A stretch of 64,000 bases of DNA. It comes from Cannabis sativa (lineage: Eukaryota; Streptophyta; Magnoliopsida; Rosales; Cannabaceae). The notes beneath the pieces were generated by a model, which saw nothing but the letters and a program-made list of their open reading frames with translations, was not told where the DNA came from and ran no database searches. Position numbers and translations under genes: made by a program. Positions within the stretch are counted from its first letter, which is position 1; each line of letters starts with the position of its first letter. Of the stretch, positions 11,207 to 25,250 are shown piece after piece. The DNA lies in NCBI RefSeq assembly GCF_029168945.1, contig NC_083607.1, forward strand, positions 39,417,257 to 39,481,256. Direction: 5' to 3'.

Positions 11207-13100
11207 TGTTGGAAATTATTTTACCAAGATCTTAGATCTACTCACAAGTATGTTTATTAACATCCTAAATATGAACTTTCTAAAACGATGAAATAAACAC
11301 ATATAAAGTTAAAGAAACCTTACATTGGGTGCAGCGGAATAATATGACTCCTTCCGTTCAGATATCTAGCCCTTGATTCCTTTCTGTAGTAGAGCATTAT
11401 CAATATCTGAACCTGGATCTCTTTCTCTGAATCCTTGATGCTGAATCTCCTTTGCTGATGATCTTTCTTCACGATCTTCCTCACTATGATTGAGGTATTG
11501 CTTGATGTGTGTGGGCACTACTCTAATCACTAAGGATTTCGAAATTCTAAGGAAGAAGAGAGAGAGAGTGGTCAGCTAAAGATAGGGAGAGAGAAGGCTC
11601 AGGTTTTTCTGATTCAGAAGAAGTCTGAAGAAAAGTGTTATTTTCCTGAAGCCTTCACTATCTATTTATAGCATTCCACTAGTGTTAGATTTGAATTATA
11701 TGGCATTAAAATAATGAAAAAATCAATTTAAAATAGCTACATAGGTGGCCGGCCATAGCATTAGTGGATTGGGCCTTGGGCTTTGCAATTTTGCAATTTT
11801 AACACCTTTTGTATATGATTTTCTCAAAAATGCCAATTTCCTAATTCAAACATTTAAATGCCAATTCTAACTATTTAATAACTATAAATAATTATTAAAT
11901 AATATTGTCATTTATCATATTTATTAATTGAACCATACAAAGTATCATAATTAACAAATATGCCCCTATAAACTCTTTCTTTACAATTTCGCCCTTACTT
12001 AGTGAAAATTTCACAAATAGACATAGTCTAATTTGACAATTATAATTGATTAATCAAAACCAATTACATGAGTCTTACAAGCAATATTATCTCAACTAGT
12101 GGGGGACCATGGGTCTATATAACCGAGCTTCCAATAAGTAGATCAAGAATTTAGCACTAAAATTCACTAACTTATTAATTCTTCGTTGAATCCACGCATA
12201 GAACTTAGAATTGCACTCTCAGTATATAGAATGCTCTATATGTTCCACCATATAGACACATCATTAGTTATCCATTGTTATAATCCTAATGTGATAGATG
12301 ATCCTCTATATGAATGATCTACACTGTAAACGGATTAAATTACCGTTACACCCTACAATGTATTTATTCCTTAAAACACTTGACCCCGTATAAATGATAT
12401 TTCAGCTTATGTGAAATGAGTACTCCACCATTTATGTTCGTTTGGTCAAGCTCGAAGAAGATCATCCTTTGCTTACTATTGGCCAGATAGAAGCTATAGA
12501 TTCCATGTTTATGATAGCGCTCCCACTCAATTGCACTACCGTGTTCCCAAAATGTATGTATCACCCTGACCTAAAAGTAGGCTTAACTAACAAATCAAAG
12601 AACACGAATAGCCTTTCAAGATTGAGCCTAATCATAACAGGATTAAGAACATTTGATCTAGGATCAACTAGGCGATATTGACTTGAATAGATTTTACGGT
12701 AAGTTTAATAAATCTAAGTCAAAGTTCAATATCGGTCCCTTCCGATGCATACTCCATGCATCCAACCTAAGCTTTACTTTAACCAATGCTCTGGAAAGAA
12801 CATAGCATTTCTCCAAATGCAAGTAAACTCTGTTGTAGATTATCATATCAGTAAAACCCTGTGTCTGATAAATCTAGGAATCTTTATTCACATAGTCATG
12901 TTTACTTTCCAATGTGTTGACAACACAATAAACAGGATCAAGTATGTGAAAAGGGTTTCAGATGAATTTATACATTATGTACATATAATCATGAAATAAA
13001 TCATGTGAACCATGCAACATTAAATGTTATTTCTGATCTATATTAATAAGTAAATCTGATTATATTGAAATGAGTTTTATTTAGGGCATAAAACCCAACA
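11207..13100 (-). mobile_element. 3' LTR of minus-strand Angela-like element
   Basis: 1894 bp, TGTTGG at 11207 to CCAACA at 13100 as read on the plus strand. It is closest to the LTRs of the plus-strand element at 34571-44568 (shared stretches around 12745-12999). TATA (reverse of CTATAAATAG) at 11662-11671. Confidence 0.9.
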
Positions 13101-15230
13101 AACTCCCACTTGCACTAATATAAAACAAAAAGTGCGTTTCAAATAATCTCAACACCTTGATATACAAATCAAGTGTAGTAGTAGTAAACTCCACGTAATA
13201 GGATCTGAAAGGTTGGATTATACACAACCTTTTCTCCACCATTACTCTTCCTTTAATCACAAAATCATTGATAATGTGAAATTCCTCTCTATATGTCTAC
13301 TCTCTTGGGATACTGGATTCTATACCTTTGGCAACTACTTTTGGTTAATCAGGAAATTAACACTAGTAGTTTAAGGCAATTTGGAATGGTGCCAAAGATG
13401 TATAGAACTTTCCTTAGACTGAATAAGTACCTTTCCTGCAACTTTAACATTCATTCTCTCTCTGGTAGACCTAGAGACTTCAGATAGGTTTTTACACTTC
13501 TCCAAAATCACTATTCCACCCCCAGAGTAACCACCATCTTATCAGAAAGATTTACTAGCACAAAGGCAAATTTCGAAATCTGATATGGTGTAGTCTAAGA
13601 GTTTTAAACACACCCTTATTGAGTAACATATAGTTCCTCTTCTTAATCTTAAGATTTACTTGATTGTCTTCCAATGTTCCCCTCCTGGATTACTCTGATA
13701 CCTACTCATTACTCCTACTCAACAGCAGGTGTCTGGTCTAAGGAATACTAAAGCATATCTGAGACCTCTCACTGTTGATTTAAGAAATTCTTTCATGGCT
13801 TTATCTTTTCTGGAATAGTTGAGACTTTTCCTTAGATAAATAAAATCTATGCCTAGAAGTTGTGAAGCTTCTATAGATTGCCATTGGAAAGGAAATGCTT
13901 CAGCATCTTACTAAAGTAAGTTGCTTGCATTAGAGTAAGTAATTACCAGGTATACCACAAGCTATAGGTTTAGATAAACTCAAACCTATAATACTAGGAA
14001 CAGGAAGTTTTGTTGAGTCCATTGAATAGACTTATTAACGAAAATTTCCTTTTATGTCCTTGTAATAGAAAACTTTAGGTTACTCCATGTGAATGAATCA
14101 AACTATAGTTCTCTTGGCTTTTCTTCTTAGTTTCTTATCTTGACAATCCATTACTTGTTTAAACTCACAATGGATTTTAATCACTAGTGTCTTCCAAGTC
14201 ATAAGAATGTGAGTTCCTAGAAACTCTCCCACTACGACAAGGTACCGTGAATTATGTCTAAGAAAACTAAATGGTATTGACCTCTTCGGTTGTGTCAAGA
14301 CAGCAGAGGCAGTGGGATCATCATATGTCAAATAAGATGATAGAACACTTTTGGAATCAAGAAAAAAAATTATCTCCTTTATTTGCTACTTTATTTTCAG
14401 ACTTAGTCATTTTCTTAGAAAAGTAGTATTTGTTTAAACAAACACTTTCTTATCTAATGACTATGGAATGGTCCACCCCTAATTAGTTAGAATAGCTAAC
14501 AAACATGCAAACCAAGGTTAGCAGTTCTAGCTTTTCTTAAGATTTTGATTAGGTCATCCATGAATCTAGTAATGATTTACAATAAGTATACAACCATTGC
14601 ATCATTCTGAAATTATATTACCATGGAAGGATTTAGGCAACGACTAGTAACTAATTATCAATATGCAAATTGAATTTCTAGGGAGGTAAGTTTGGATATA
14701 ATTCAAAAATCAAATTAATGATCTTTGAACTGCATATCAACTAACAATTTCTCCACCCCTATCAGTTCGCAAGATCTTTAACCACTTACCTTAATGGTTT
14801 TCCACCATTGCTAGAAATTCATGAAATTTTTCAAACATTTCAAATTTCTTTTGCATAAGGTAAAAGCTAGAGTGGTCATTTTAAGAATACAACGAAAACT
14901 CATATCCACCCCTGAATGTACATCCATCTACGAATGAGATGATTATACTTTCAGTGGATATAGGCATATTAACTCTTTGCAGAGAATGATCTTGTCAAAA
15001 TCACTATGAACAAGATACAAATGCCATAGATTTATAAAATATGTGGTTGTATCTTTTGATGACTTAAGTTTAGTTACATCAAAGAGTTCTTATAATAGTG
15101 CAAGTGGATTTTGGTCACAGAATACTAAACTCATACAGTTTGAATCCATTGATAGAAAATGGTTATGAAACACTTGTGAAAGTGTAACTGTATAATGAGT
15201 AATTCTTTCTTGGACCACCACTACTAATTT
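13101..15230 (-). pseudogene. Fossil copia pol (RNase H, RT, integrase) in minus-strand element
   Basis: No long ORF survives, but on the minus strand short motifs appear in the copia order. RYQSNPGGEHWKTIK, a hallmark near the RT/RNase H junction, is at about 13659-13703. KILRTDRGGE, the second catalytic Asp region of integrase, is at 14749-14778. A diverged HIER-type RNase H motif lies near 13280. Corresponding motifs occur at the same offsets in the two plus-strand copies. Stops and shifts are dense. Plus-strand frames in this stretch (13293-13487) are antisense shadows. Confidence 0.75.
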
Positions 15231-15289
15231 AACTCTAAGTTGATTTGCCCATACAAGTAGGAGATTGCTAAGATTAAGGTATTATATCA

Positions 15290-16200
15290 TTTCGGGATAG
15301 AATTTCGAGAATATAATCATATTCGTTATTTAATTTCTTAAGAGAAAATATAGAATGACTTTATATGATTTATAGACCATTCATCCAATGATATGTCATT
15401 GAGCTAATTCGAAATGAATAAGCTAAGAGGAATTAGGATAATTTCGTTTTAAATAAGAATCCAACGATGCTCCGATTAGCGAGAGTCAAAGTAATCTTAT
15501 TTATACAATCTTCTTGTTTCATATTGTAAAATACTAGTCTAAGGTGTCATCAATTGATGAACAGCTAGATGTTGCATATACAATATTTATCTTTCGAGAT
15601 CTAACACTATTATGTTAGTCTAATGGTGAAAATCCATTAGGGATTTATCTCATTAGAAAAACAAACCAAGTTAGACCAACAATGAAGATTCGAAATTAAA
15701 CTACAATTTAATAACAGAAAATAGCATGGTTCAATATAAATTCATACACAATTCAGAAATTACTAATCACATGGAGCAAGTAGGAATGACAGGTGAAAAT
15801 ACTAAAACATACAATCCTAAATAATTTCCAAGGTCTTCAACAAACTGATATCAGTGTCCCGTTTAGGTGAGAGTCAGTGATACCATCCATTGAATAGAGT
15901 TGTCAGCTCATCTAAAATGATAAACATTCTAGCAACCTTTTATTCGATCAAGATTGGAATCCAGCGTTGTCCCGTTTAGGCGAGAGTCAAGGCTATTCTA
16001 TCTTATGAGCTTCCACCATTATTTCATATTTTGTAAGTCAAATACAGTCGCCACCATTAGGGTGATCAATACCATATAAAATACTTACAAATATACTTAT
16101 CTTTCGAGATTAAATGGTGCTAACTTGCTAATGAACGTTCCTCCATTAGGGAGGATTACTCACTAAAACAAAAGCTATGTAAAACCAACAATGGAGAACG
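15290..16200 (-). other. Stem-loop-rich region of Angela-like internal sequence (copy 1)
   Basis: Reverse copy of the region at 39620-40560 and 50880-51800. Stem-loops read on the minus strand: TCCTCC-CTAAT-GGAGGA at 16139-16155; a TCACC-CTAAT-GGTGG stem at 16051-16065; AAATCC-CTAAT-GGATTT at 15630-15646; the palindrome TCATCAATTGATGA at 15547-15560; and two TCTCG-CCTAAA-CGGGA stems at 15857-15872 and 15970-15985. No coding potential seen. Confidence 0.7.
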
Positions 16201-19200
16201 AATGTCTTAATAATAAAGCTCATTACTTAAAGTGTATTTTCTTCTAATATTTATTTTAATCAATTTATTTTAAATATATATTTATTTAATTAAAATTTCC
16301 AATTGAGAATGAAAAATTCTAAATATAAATTTTAATGTAATATTTATAAATTATACTTAGATGGATATGAAAATAACGTGAATTATTTCCATCTTAGTAA
16401 TAATTTCCATAAATATTTAGAAAAATATTCAATTTAAGTTGTTTCAAAATTAATTTAAATTAATTTACAACTCAAATTTAATTTTCTATAAATATATATT
16501 GCATTTCGAAAAATTGAAGTATATAAGAATGCAATTTTCGAAAATGCTTTAAAATAAAATAAAATAAATCCTGAAAAAATTACTCTAATTTTATGTTAAC
16601 TCAAAATTAATTTTCAACAAAAATATAACTTTCCTATTTAATTAAATGTTTAAGAAAAATTTCAAATATTTAGTATCATGATTAAGAATCAACTTAAATA
16701 TTAATTTTCTATTTAATTAAATATCACTAGAAAAATACTTCAAGCAAAGTAGATAATATCTATCTAGACTTTCATTGACTAATTAATTTAATTTCTAATT
16801 ATAATATATTTTAGTTCATTTATTTTAATTAATCATTAAACGAAAAAATTATTGATTTAGGTTGGTCCAAAATTAAAATAAATAATTTTCAACTTTAATC
16901 TATTTTTCAAATAAATTCGAAATTTCTGCATTAAAGAAATGCAATTTCGAAATTGTGGGAAAAAGATTAATAAAATAAAATAAAAAATATTTTGAAAATT
17001 ATTCAAAAATAAGTTATTCTGAAATAAGATTCCAAACTTAAGATAATTTCCAAATTTAATTAAATAACATGAAAATAACAATATTTAATTATTATGATGA
17101 AAATCAACTTAGATATTGAAATTTTCAATTTAATTAAATGTATTAAATTCAAGAAATAAATAAATAAGTATAGAGGAAACTTAATTATTAATTCAAGTTT
17201 AATGCTAGGAAAATATACTAAACTTATATTGTACCAAAATTAATTATGAAACAATTAATTTCACAATCAATGATATTTTCCTATTTAATATTAGAAATAA
17301 TAACTAGTATAGAAATAACTATCTAGAATATATATCATTAATTAAGTGTTTTTCTAAAATTAACTTTAAAATATTAAATGAAAAAAAAATCATATATTTT
17401 AAAAGTTAATTATGTTGCTAATTCAATTTTAATTAGGTTAGACTAATATAATTAACTTAATACAATTATTTAAATAAGGCAAATGGGCCTTCACAATTGG
17501 GGTAGTTCATGTGAGGGGGAGCTGGGTTGAATATGTCGTACCCACTTCTATTGGCCCCCAACTCTCACACAAGGCCCAAAAGAGAGGAATTTAACCTTTA
17601 AATAAACAATTGTTATTCATTGAATAAGCCAAAATCTAATTGGGCCTAAATAAAATTACTTATGTCAAATTTTATTTTAGCAACCTAGTCCATTTACTTA
17701 GTAAAACTTAAATGGGCTTCCTATATACATCTAAGCCCAATAGCAAACATATAGGCTCACACAGGTCAAATGATTTGGATAGGCCCTATCATGTTACTAG
17801 GTTTATACAGATGAAAGAAGTACAAAACTGTTACAAATTATTTATAAAATCTATTGACAATTGGACTATGATTAAAATCTAATCATTGGATCTGTCAACA
17901 AGTTAATCATAGCAATTTAGATCAAATAAATAATAGGTTTGTTAAAAAAAAAATTGAATAAACAATATAAATAAATAAACAAACATTGTCCATGTAACAG
18001 ATGTGAAATAAGATATTAATATAATTAAATTATTATTCTTAAACTAACTAACTAATTTTTATTTTTATTTTTTTAAAAAATTTAGGGTTGTTAAAACAAA
18101 CCTTAAAATCTCAAAAATAAAAGAAACTAATTTTAAAATATCTAAGTTTATTTGAATCAAATTAAATTAAATATCAAATAAGATCAATGATTTGAAAGGA
18201 AAAAATCTTCAATATCACTTCAGATCTTATAATTTAATAAAATTAAAGTACTAAAATAAACCAATTTTAAAATAGATTTGGTTAGATAATTATTATTTTA
18301 GGAATAAAATAATAAATAAATAATAATTAACATAATTATATGTCAAAATATCTTAAATTAAACAATATTCAAATTTTTACAAAAATATCTAAGTTATTTA
18401 AATATTTAAGATATGATTTATAAATTTCCAATAAGGAAAAAAATGATATATATATAGAAAAATATCATTTTTAAACTTATAATTTATAAATAATTAAATA
18501 TTTAACAAAATAACAAACTTTTGAATTTGAAAATATTGTGGTAAGTGTATCCATAAAAATATCTATGTTAATTTCAAATTTATTAATTATTTAATTTGTC
18601 ATATAAGATAATTTTAATATAATATTTTAAATAAAAAAGACAAAGATATCTTTTAATTTAAAATATGTTAAATATTAAAATATCTAATCTTATAATTAAA
18701 TAATATATAAATATTAAAGAAGTTAACAAATTTTTAAATCTTACCATAATAGGAAATATTTAAAATTGGAAATATTCCAAAATAGAAATATTAAAAAAAA
18801 ATATATATTTCAAATTGGAAATATTTCAAATTTGAAAAATCTAAAATTGGAAATATCTAATTTTGGGAAACAATCGCATAAAAAATTGGATTTTTGGGGA
18901 AAAACCACAAAATTCGCAATTGATGCACCCACTCGACAGCCTTGAATCCCGATTTTCCAAAATTCATAACTTTTTTAATTTTTATCGGAATCGAGTTCCA
19001 TAAAAAACAAAATTGTTTAATTTTTCACAAGGAATCCAAATAAAATATTTTCAAAAATAGAAAAAAATATTTTTCATGGAAAAAAATTCGAACAACATAT
19101 ACATTTATTACATAAGCACATAAACTAACATGAAACCATTAAAATCAACACAAAACATGTAAAACATCATTTTAATTCATATTACATGTAAGTAAATCAT
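16200..19200 (-). other. AT-rich non-coding part of Angela-like element (copy 1)
   Basis: Very AT-rich with many AATTAAT-type runs and no supported gene. The one GC-richer block is a conserved hairpin at 17510-17569 with stems TGTGAG/CTCACA. The region matches the AT-rich leaders of the other two copies in reverse. The frame at 16857-17081 is chance. Confidence 0.7.
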
Positions 19201-19221
19201 TACCATGGCTCTTATACCAGT
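19201..19221 (-). other. PBS of minus-strand Angela-like element
   Basis: On the minus strand the LTR end CCAACA is followed by ACTGGTATAAGAGCC, which resembles the initiator tRNA-Met site TGGTATCAGAGC with a single change (C to A). Confidence 0.65.
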
Positions 19222-22200
19222 TGTTGGAAATATTTTACCAGGATCTAGATTTACTACCAAGTATGTTTTATTAACATCCTAATATGAATTCTAAAACAAT
19301 GAAATAAACACATAAGAGTTTAAGAAAAACCTTATATTGGGTGCAGCGGAATAATATGACTCCTTCCATTCAGATCTCTAGCCCTTGATACCTTTCTGTA
19401 GCGGAGCATAATCAAGATCTGAATCTGGATCTCTTTCTCTCCTTCTTTGATGCTGATTTCCCATAGTCTTACATACTATGATTGAGGTACCACTTGATGT
19501 GTGTGGGCACTACTCATTCACTCAAGGGATTTCGAAATTTAGAGAAGAAAAGAGAGAGGAAAGTGGCGCTCAGGAATTCTCTCTGAAAAGAATGAGATGC
19601 AATTGTGTGTTGTTTCCTGAAGCCATTATTTTCTATTTATAGAATGCCCTCTAGGTTTAGGTTAGAATTGTGTGGCATTAAAATAATGGAAAAATAAAAT
19701 GGTAAAAGTCTATGCATAGTGGGCGGCCCATATAAGGAAAATGGGTCTCACTTTGCAACTTTCCCATTTTGTTATTTTCAATGCTATTTTCTCAAAAATG
19801 CCAATTTTCCAATTTAACCATTCAAATGTCAATTCTAATTATTTAATAACTTAAAAATAATTATTAAATAATATTGCTATTTAATATATTTATTAATTTA
19901 GACATATATAGTATCTTAATTAATAAATAAACCTAGAATCTCTTTTCTTTACAATTTCGCCCTTGCTTAGTGAAAATTGATAGAGTAGACATAGTCTCAC
20001 ATTTAGAATTATAATTGATTAATTAAAATCAATTAACTGAGTCTTACAAGCAGTATGGTCTCAACTAGTATGGGGACCATGGGTCTATATAACCGAGCTT
20101 CCAATAAGTCGAACTGAATTTACTAAGTAAATTCGCTAACTTATTAATTCCTTATTGAATCCACTCTTAGAACTTGGAATTGCACTCTCAGTCATATAGA
20201 ATGCTCTATATGTTCCACGATATAGATACATCATTAGTTATCCATTGTTATAATCCTAATTTGATCAATGATCCTCTATATAAATGATTTACACTGTAAA
20301 GGGATTAAATTACCGTAACACCCTACAATGTATTTTATGTTGGGTTTTGTGCCCTAAATAAAACCCTTTACAATCTGATTAGTTATCAATATAAGAAATT
20401 TGAAGTGATTTATGTTTGCATGAATTTTACATGCTAATGGTTTAATATATTTATTACATTCATACACACAAAATCAGTTAAATCTAGATCATATGTTTAT
20501 TCACAATTACAGTATCGTCAACACAGTGAAATGTGATTGTGATCATATGAATCAAAAGTTTTGGTCCCTGTTTCATCAGTGTTATTGTATTTACACTAAT
20601 GTGATAATCAGCGATGATGTGTACTTACACTTGGAGTAAGTGTTATGTTCTTTCCAGGACATTAGTAAAGTATACTAGTTTCGAATGTATGGAGTATACA
20701 TTGGACTGGACCGATATTGCAACTAAGTTAAGAGATTACAAACTTACCGTTATACATATCTTTCCAAGTCAATATCAGTAGTTGATCTTAAGATTAAAAG
20801 AATCTAAATCCTGATATGCTTGGGCTCAACTCAGGAGTGCTATTCATGTTCTTAGATTTATTAGTTAAGCCTACTTTTGGGTCAGGCTGATACGTATATT
20901 TTGGGAACATGATAGTATGATTGAGTGGGAGTGCTGAACATAAATATGGAATCTATAGCTTCTACTGGTGTATAGAAGTCAAGTGATGATTCCCTTCGAG
21001 CTTAGCTAAATAGAAGTAAATGGATGAGCTCTTGTTTAAGTGACTAATTCTTATATCACTAAACATCATTTACAGGTAGCTAAGTGTTTTAAGGGGCAAA
21101 ATACGTTGAGGGGTGAGAACGGTAAAATTATCCCATCTCGATGTAAATCATCTATATAGAGGATCTTTGATCACAATAAGATTATAACAATGGTTAAATG
21201 AGATAGCATATCTATATCCTGGAACATATAATATGCTTAATATAAGTCTGAGAGTGCAATTCTAAGTTCGAAGAGTGGATTCAACGAGGAATTAATAAGT
21301 AGGGATTTACCTAGTAAATTCGGTTCACTTATTGGAAGCTCAGCATATAGATCCATGGTCCCCATTCTAGTTGACACTATACTGCTTGTAAGACTCAATA
21401 ATTGATTTGTGATTAATCAATTATAATTCTAAAGTTAGACTATGTCTAATTTGTGAATTTTCACTAAGCAGGGGTGAAATTGTAAAGAAAAGAGATTCTA
21501 GGTTTATTTATTAATTAATACACTTTATATGTCTAATTAATAATTAAGTTAAATGATAATATTATTTGATAATCTATTTTAGTTATTAAATAATTAGTTT
21601 TGGCATTTAAATGGTTAGAATTAGAAAATTGGCGTTTTTGAGAAAATAGAAATAAAAATTGTGAAAACTGCAAAATCCAAGTAAGGCCCATTAACACCTA
21701 TGGCCGGCCACTTGGATAGCTTTTTCCAATTAATATTTTCATTATTTTAATGCCAAATAATTACTAACCTAAACCTTGTAGTTTCCTATAAATAGAAAGT
21801 CATGGCTCAGTCAAATAACAAGTTTTCAAATTAATGCTTTTTGTCAGAAAATCAGAAAATCAACTTTTTCAGAAAAACTGAGCCTTCCCTCTCTCTCTAT
21901 AGCCGAACCAACCTCTCTCTCTTTTCCTCTTCTAAATTTCGAAACCCTTAGTGATAGAGTAGTGCCCACACACAGCAAGTGGTACCTCAATCATAGATTG
22001 GAAGACTGTGAAGGATCACACACAAAGAGAAGGACATTCGGGCTCAGATCTTGATAATACTCTGCGACAGAAAGGATACAAGGGTTAGAGATCTGAGTGG
22101 AAGGAGACATTATTCCGGTGCAACCAATGTAAGGTTTTCTTAACTTTATATGTGTTTATTTATCGTTTTAGAAAGTTTATATTTAGGGTGTTAAACAACA

Positions 22201-22983
22201 TACTTGTGAGTAGATCTAAGATCCTGGTAAAATAAATTCCAACATTTTATCCTTAAAACACTTAACCCTGTATAAAATATATTTCAGCTAAGTGAAATGA
22301 GTACTCCACCATTTATTTTCGTTTGGTTAAGCTCGAAGGAAATCATCCTTTACTTTCTATTCGCCAGATAGAAGCTATAGATTCCATATTTATGTTAGCG
22401 GTCCCACTCAATTGCACTACCATGTTCCCAAAATACGTATCACCCTGACCCAAAAGTAGACTTAACTAACAAATCAAAGAACACGAATAACACTCTTAAG
22501 ATTGAACCTAATCATATCAGGATTAAGATCATTTGATCTAGGATCAACAGGTGATATTGAATTGAATAGATATTATGGTAAATTCTAATATATCTAATCA
22601 AAGTTCAATATCGGTCCCTTCCGATGTATACTCCATACATCCGATACTGGTAAACTTTGCCAATGTCCTGGAAAGGACATAACACTTTTCCAAGGTGTAA
22701 GAATACCTATCGCTGATTATAGCATGTCAGTCTAAATCCAGTGCTCTAACAAATCAGGGAAAAAACTTTCGAACATATAAATAAGATTATATTCCACTGT
22801 GCTGACGACACTATAATCATTAACAAATTCATATGTTCTGGACTTAAATCGAATTCATACATTATATATAATCATGAAATAAATCATGTGAACCATGCAA
22901 CATAAAATGTTATTTCTGATCTTTATTAATAAGTAAATCTGATTATATTGAAATGGGTTTTATTTAGGGCACAAAACCCAATA
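19222..22983 (-). mobile_element. 5' LTR of minus-strand Angela-like element, split by a solo LTR
   Basis: Segments 19222-20337 and 22245-22983 join through the duplicated TTTTA into one LTR of about 1.85 kb. A TATA box lies reversed at 19633-19642. The right end has CCCAATA where the family has CCCAACA. Confidence 0.85.
20338..22244 (+). mobile_element. Nested solo LTR, Angela-like
   Basis: 1907 bp from TGTTGGG (20338) to CCAACA (22244), flanked by TTTTA at 20333-20337 and 22245-22249. No internal sequence, so a solo LTR formed by LTR-LTR recombination. It is most like the LTR at 1-1569. It carries a TATA box near 21788 (CTATAAATAG). It is the innermost of six nested insertions. Confidence 0.92.
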
Positions 22984-24519
22984 GGGCATTGGCAAAGTTT
23001 ACCAGTGTCGGATGTATGGAGTATACATCGCAAGGGACCGATATTGAACTTTGATTAGATTTGTTAAAATTTACCGTAATATCTATTCAATTCAATATCA
23101 CTTGTTGATCCTAGAGCAAATGATCTTAATCCTTATATGGTTAGGTTTGATCTCAAGAGTATTATACATGTTCTTTGATTTGTTAGTTAAGCCTACTTTT
23201 GGGTCAGGGTGATACGTACATTTTGGGAACATGATAGTATAATTGAGTGGGAGCGCTAACATAAATATGGAGTCTATAACTTCTATAGGAATTTAGAAGT
23301 GAAACGATGATATCCTTCGAGCTTGCCTAAACAGAGATAAATGGTTGAGATCTCATTTCACTTCGCTGAAATATCATTTATATGGAGCTAAGTGTTTTAA
23401 GGATAAAATACATTGAAGGTGTAATGGTAATTTAGTGCCTATTCAATGTAGATCATCTATTAGAGGGTCATTGATCAAATTAGGATTATAACAATGGATA
23501 ACTAATAGCGTATCTATATCGTGGAACATACAGAGCGTTCTATATGACTGAGAGTGCAATTCCAAGTTCTAAGTGTGGATTCAATAAGGAATTAATAAGT
23601 TAGGGAATTTACTTGGTAAATTCGGTTCGACTTATTGGAAGCTCGGTTATATAGGCCCATGGTCCCCATACTAGTTGAGACCATACTGCTTGTAAGACTT
23701 AGTTAATTGATTTTAATTAATCAATTATAATTCTAAAGTTAGACTAGGCCTAGTTTATGAATTTTCACTAAGCAAGGGCGAAATTGTAAAGAAAAGAGAT
23801 TCTAGGTTTATTTATTTATTAGGAGACTTTATATGTCTAAATTAATTAATATATTAAATGACAATATTATTTAATAATTAATTTTTAGTTATTAAATAAT
23901 TAGAATTGGCATTTAAATGGTTAAATTAGAAAATTGGCATTTTTGAGAAAATGGGATTGAAAAATGACAAAATGGCAAAATTGCAAAGTGAGGCCCATTA
24001 TCCATATCATGGCTAGCCACTATGCAAGTATTTTACCATTTATATTTTTATTATTTTAATGCCATACAATTCTAACCTAAACTTAGATGGCTTTCTATAA
24101 ATAGAAAGTGATGACTTCAGGAAAGAGGAACTTGCATCTTATTCTTTTCAGAGAAAAACCCGAGCCTCCACTCTTCTTGTCTTTTCTTCTCTTCAATTTC
24201 GAAATACCCTAGTGATAGAGTAGTGCCCACGCACATCAAGTGGTATCTCAATCATAGTGTGGAAGATTGTGTAGAATCAAATCAAGAAGGAAAATCAGCA
24301 TCAAAAGAAGGAGAGAAAGAGATCCAGGTTCAGATCTTGATTATGTTCTGCTACAAAAAAGAATCAAGGGCTAGAGATCTGAACTTTATATTCCGCTGCA
24401 ACCAATGTAAGGTTTTCTTGAACCCTTATGTGTTTATTTCATTGTTTTAGAATTCATATTAGGATGTTAATGAAACATACATGGTAGTAAATCTAGATCC
24501 TGGTAAAATATTTCCAACA
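22984..24519 (+). mobile_element. Truncated Angela-like LTR, plus strand
   Basis: Begins at GGGCATTGGCAAAG, which lies about 300 bp inside a normal LTR of this family, and ends CCAACA at 24519. It abuts the minus-strand element directly. The missing 5' part is not found on the far side of that element at 11206, so it was deleted. Closest to the host solo LTR at 34293-56145. TATA box near 24096. Confidence 0.85.
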
Positions 24520-24800
24520 GAAGATTGTAGCTCTAAAAGGTATGTTGCTGAATTTAGTTGATCCTATCACCTTCACTCAAACGAAATATAAAGTAGCTGA
24601 TGGCTACAAGTGGCTGTGTCCCACGGTATCTAGGGTCAATTGGAGTAAGGAAGTTTGGAATCGGTTAAATACTCCCAAACACAGTTTTGTTTTCTGGCTT
24701 GCTATTCAAAATAGATTGAAAACCAGAGACCATTTGCTCAAATTCAAATTGCAACTGATCCCTCTTGTTTGCTCTGCTCTGGAATGCAGAAACTTGTGAG
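24520..24800 (+). pseudogene. LINE ORF2 C-terminal zf-RVT domain remnant
   Basis: Translation from about 24542 gives YKVADGYKWLCPTV, then the zf-RVT core WSKEVWNRLNTPKHSFVFWL and NRLKTRDHL, a zinc-binding reverse-transcriptase tail found in plant L1 elements. The frame breaks near 24799. The following 450 bp hold further degraded tail and 3' UTR with no intact frame. Confidence 0.85.
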
Positions 24801-25250
24801 CATTTGTTTTTTCAATCCCCTTTCTCTAATGAATATCTAAACCAGGTCAAGACTTGGCTGGGATGGAAGACTCCATCAACCAACTGAAATGATCTGGTGC
24901 GAGTTATAGAGAAGAGAACCACATCTTCCTTCCGAAGACAGGTTCTTACTGCTGCCTGTGCAACATTATTATACCACATTTGGAGAGCAAGGAACGTAAG
25001 GTTGTGATTGCAGACAAAAGAAGACCCGAAGACCATTGTACAGATGACAAAAAATATTTGTAAAACTAGAATACAAAGTATATGGCCAAGAAAGGGTTCA
25101 ATAGGGGATACAACATGGTTTAGTAAATTGTAACCAATGTAATCAATTAGAAGGAAAAAAAAAAATCAGACCTTGTTTTATAAAAGGTGCTGAATAGGTT
25201 GTAAAAAGTCAATTGGAATAATGAAAAACACTGCTGATTTCCCAAAAAAA
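24520..25250 (+). mobile_element. L1-type LINE, 3' portion
   Basis: Continuation of the LINE split at 11206. It starts at an EDCS motif typical of the region before the C-terminal zf-RVT domain and ends in an A-run (25244-25250). AAAATAAC at 25251-25258 repeats the left flank. Confidence 0.88.

Larger units (their letters stand above)
11207..22983 (-). mobile_element. Angela/BARE-like copia element on minus strand (contains nested solo LTR)
   Basis: 3' LTR 11207-13100, internal 13101-19221, 5' LTR 19222-22983 interrupted by a solo LTR at 20338-22244. Without the nested copy it is about 9.9 kb. PPT (reverse of AAGTGGGAGTT) is at about 13101-13112 and PBS at about 19201-19220. Flanks do not match: TAGAA on the left, GGGCA on the right, so a simple insertion is not supported. 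The right terminus reads CCCAATA rather than CCCAACA. The body has no intact ORF but keeps pol fossils and the stem-loop region described below. Confidence 0.85.

Noticed and set aside
12745..12999. An 84-codon frame repeated at 34672-34926 and 42906-43160, considered as a small conserved gene.
   Set aside because: Each copy lies inside an LTR of the same subfamily; it is LTR DNA shared by copies.
13293..13487. A 64-codon frame conserved in the minus-strand element and in element A (42417-42629, opposite strand).
   Set aside because: It is antisense to the fossil RNase H in both copies, and the DNA is nearly identical, so frame conservation is expected. Element B, more diverged here, does not keep it.
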